DNA of 5,806 nt, from NCBI GenBank assembly GCA_017354575.1, contig JAFMQP010000265.1, forward strand, positions 1 to 5,806. Direction: 5' to 3'. The position numbers were made by a program, and so were the translations under genes. Source of the stretch: Acidothermales bacterium. GTDB lineage: Bacteria; Actinomycetota; Actinomycetes; Streptosporangiales; WHST01. The notes under the pieces were generated by a model. The model had not been told where the DNA came from. It saw only the letters and a list, made by a program, of their open reading frames with translations, and made no database searches. Below, in pieces: positions 5,184 through 5,806 of the stretch (position 1 is the first letter of the stretch; every line of letters starts with the position of its first letter).

Positions 5184-5806
5184 TCAGGACGAGATGAGGC
5201 CCTGCGTCTTGCTCCTGGCGTCGTTGAACCGGCGGGTGACGTCGTCCCAGTTGGCGACGTTCCACCACGCTTTGACGTAGTCGGCCTTGACGTTCTTGTA
5301 CTGCAGGTAGAACGCGTGCTCCCACATGTCGAGCATCAGCAGCGGCACGGTGCCGACCGCGAGGTTGCCCTGGTGGTCGTACAGCTGCTCGATGATCAGC
5401 CGCTGGCCGACGGAGTCCCACGCGAGGATCGACCAGCCAGAGCCCTGGATGCCGAGTGCCGACTGCGTGAAGTGCGCCTGGAAGCCGTCGAACGAGCCGA
5501 AGAACTCGTCGATCGCGGCGGCCAGTTCGCCGTCCGGCTTGTCGCCGCCGTTCGGGGACATGTTCGGCCAGAAGACGGTGTGGTTGACGTGACCGGCGAG
5601 GTTGAAGGCGAGGTTCTTCTGCAACAGGTTGACGGTCTGCAGCTTCTCCGACGCCCGCGCCTCCTCCAGTTGGTCCAGGGCCGTATTGGCGCCCGTGACG
5701 TACGTCTGGTGGTGCTTGTCATGGTGCAGTTCCATGATCTGACCGGAGATGTGCGGCTCGAGCGCACCGTAGTCGTACGGCAGGTCCGGCAGCGAGTACT
5801 GAGCCA
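5184..5806 (-). CDS. sodA: Superoxide dismutase, Fe/Mn family (lacks only the first base of its start codon)
   Basis: This cytosolic enzyme converts superoxide to oxygen and hydrogen peroxide. The window ends inside the start codon: the minus strand reads TG GCT CAG, so the ATG very probably begins at 5807, giving 207 residues, normal for the family. Metal ligands, counting Met as 1, are His28 (ELHHDKHH), His76 (GHVNHTVFW), and Asp160 and His164 (LDMWEHAFY, the family signature). GSGWSILAWD (122-131) is also typical. His145 in YDHQGN matches the His145 of Mycobacterium tuberculosis Fe-SOD, a position known to influence metal preference. Iron is therefore the more likely metal, but sequence alone cannot exclude manganese or both. 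There is no signal peptide. The promoter and ribosome binding site lie outside the window. It converges with the MarR gene. Confidence 0.97.
   Translation of the reverse strand, partial: AQYSLPDLPYDYGALEPHISGQIMELHHDKHHQTYVTGANTALDQLEEARASEKLQTVNLLQKNLAFNLAGHVNHTVFWPNMSPNGGDKPDGELAAAIDEFFGSFDGFQAHFTQSALGIQGSGWSILAWDSVGQRLIIEQLYDHQGNLAVGTVPLLMLDMWEHAFYLQYKNVKADYVKAWWNVANWDDVTRRFNDARSKTQGLISS

Noticed and set aside
2888..5197. Long plus-strand open frame running over the nrdA 5' end, the riboswitch, the TPR-like gene and marR
   Set aside because: It crosses a structured RNA element and several real genes on both strands. Its composition is shadow-like and shows no domain.

Overview
The window is very GC-rich, with strong G/C bias at third codon positions, GTG starts and an actinobacterial-type superoxide dismutase. 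It most likely comes from the chromosome of a high-GC Gram-positive bacterium (Actinomycetota). I cannot name a genus. There is no sign of a mobile element, tRNA, rRNA or CRISPR array.

Layout from left to right: (1) 1-3243, minus strand, is a ribonucleotide reductase operon. nrdA (large subunit, complete) is followed by nrdB (radical subunit, cut by the left edge after 170 residues), with a 4-base GTGA overlap. The NrdB residues E89, E120, H123 and F127 match the chlamydial 'class Ic' R2 pattern: Phe replaces the radical Tyr and Glu replaces the first Asp ligand. This predicts a tyrosyl-radical-free Mn/Fe enzyme. (2) 3244-3733 is a 490-base non-coding stretch holding the nrdAB control region. 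A clear cobalamin (B12) riboswitch (about 3425-3654, minus strand) is followed by a 181-base leader with two GC-rich hairpins, a possible anti-Shine-Dalgarno segment and a strong ribosome binding site. A weak candidate promoter lies just upstream of the riboswitch. (3) 3734-4606, minus strand, is an unrecognised soluble, helical, TPR-like protein. (4) 4598-4646 is a short AT-rich divergent control region with repeated TAGT/ACTA half-sites. (5) 4647-5156, plus strand, is a MarR-family repressor. (6) 5138-5172 is an inverted repeat between convergent genes. (7) 5184-5806, minus strand, is an Fe/Mn-family superoxide dismutase, complete except for the first base of its start codon.

How the parts fit: the B12 riboswitch should switch off the oxygen-dependent class I reductase when adenosylcobalamin is available. 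This is the logic known from Streptomyces nrdABS, where a B12-dependent class II enzyme (NrdJ) then supplies deoxyribonucleotides. The unusual point is that the controlled enzyme here looks like class Ic rather than the tyrosyl-radical class Ia enzyme of Streptomyces. The MarR/TPR pair looks like a separate self-regulated divergent unit. I see no proven link between it and its neighbours.
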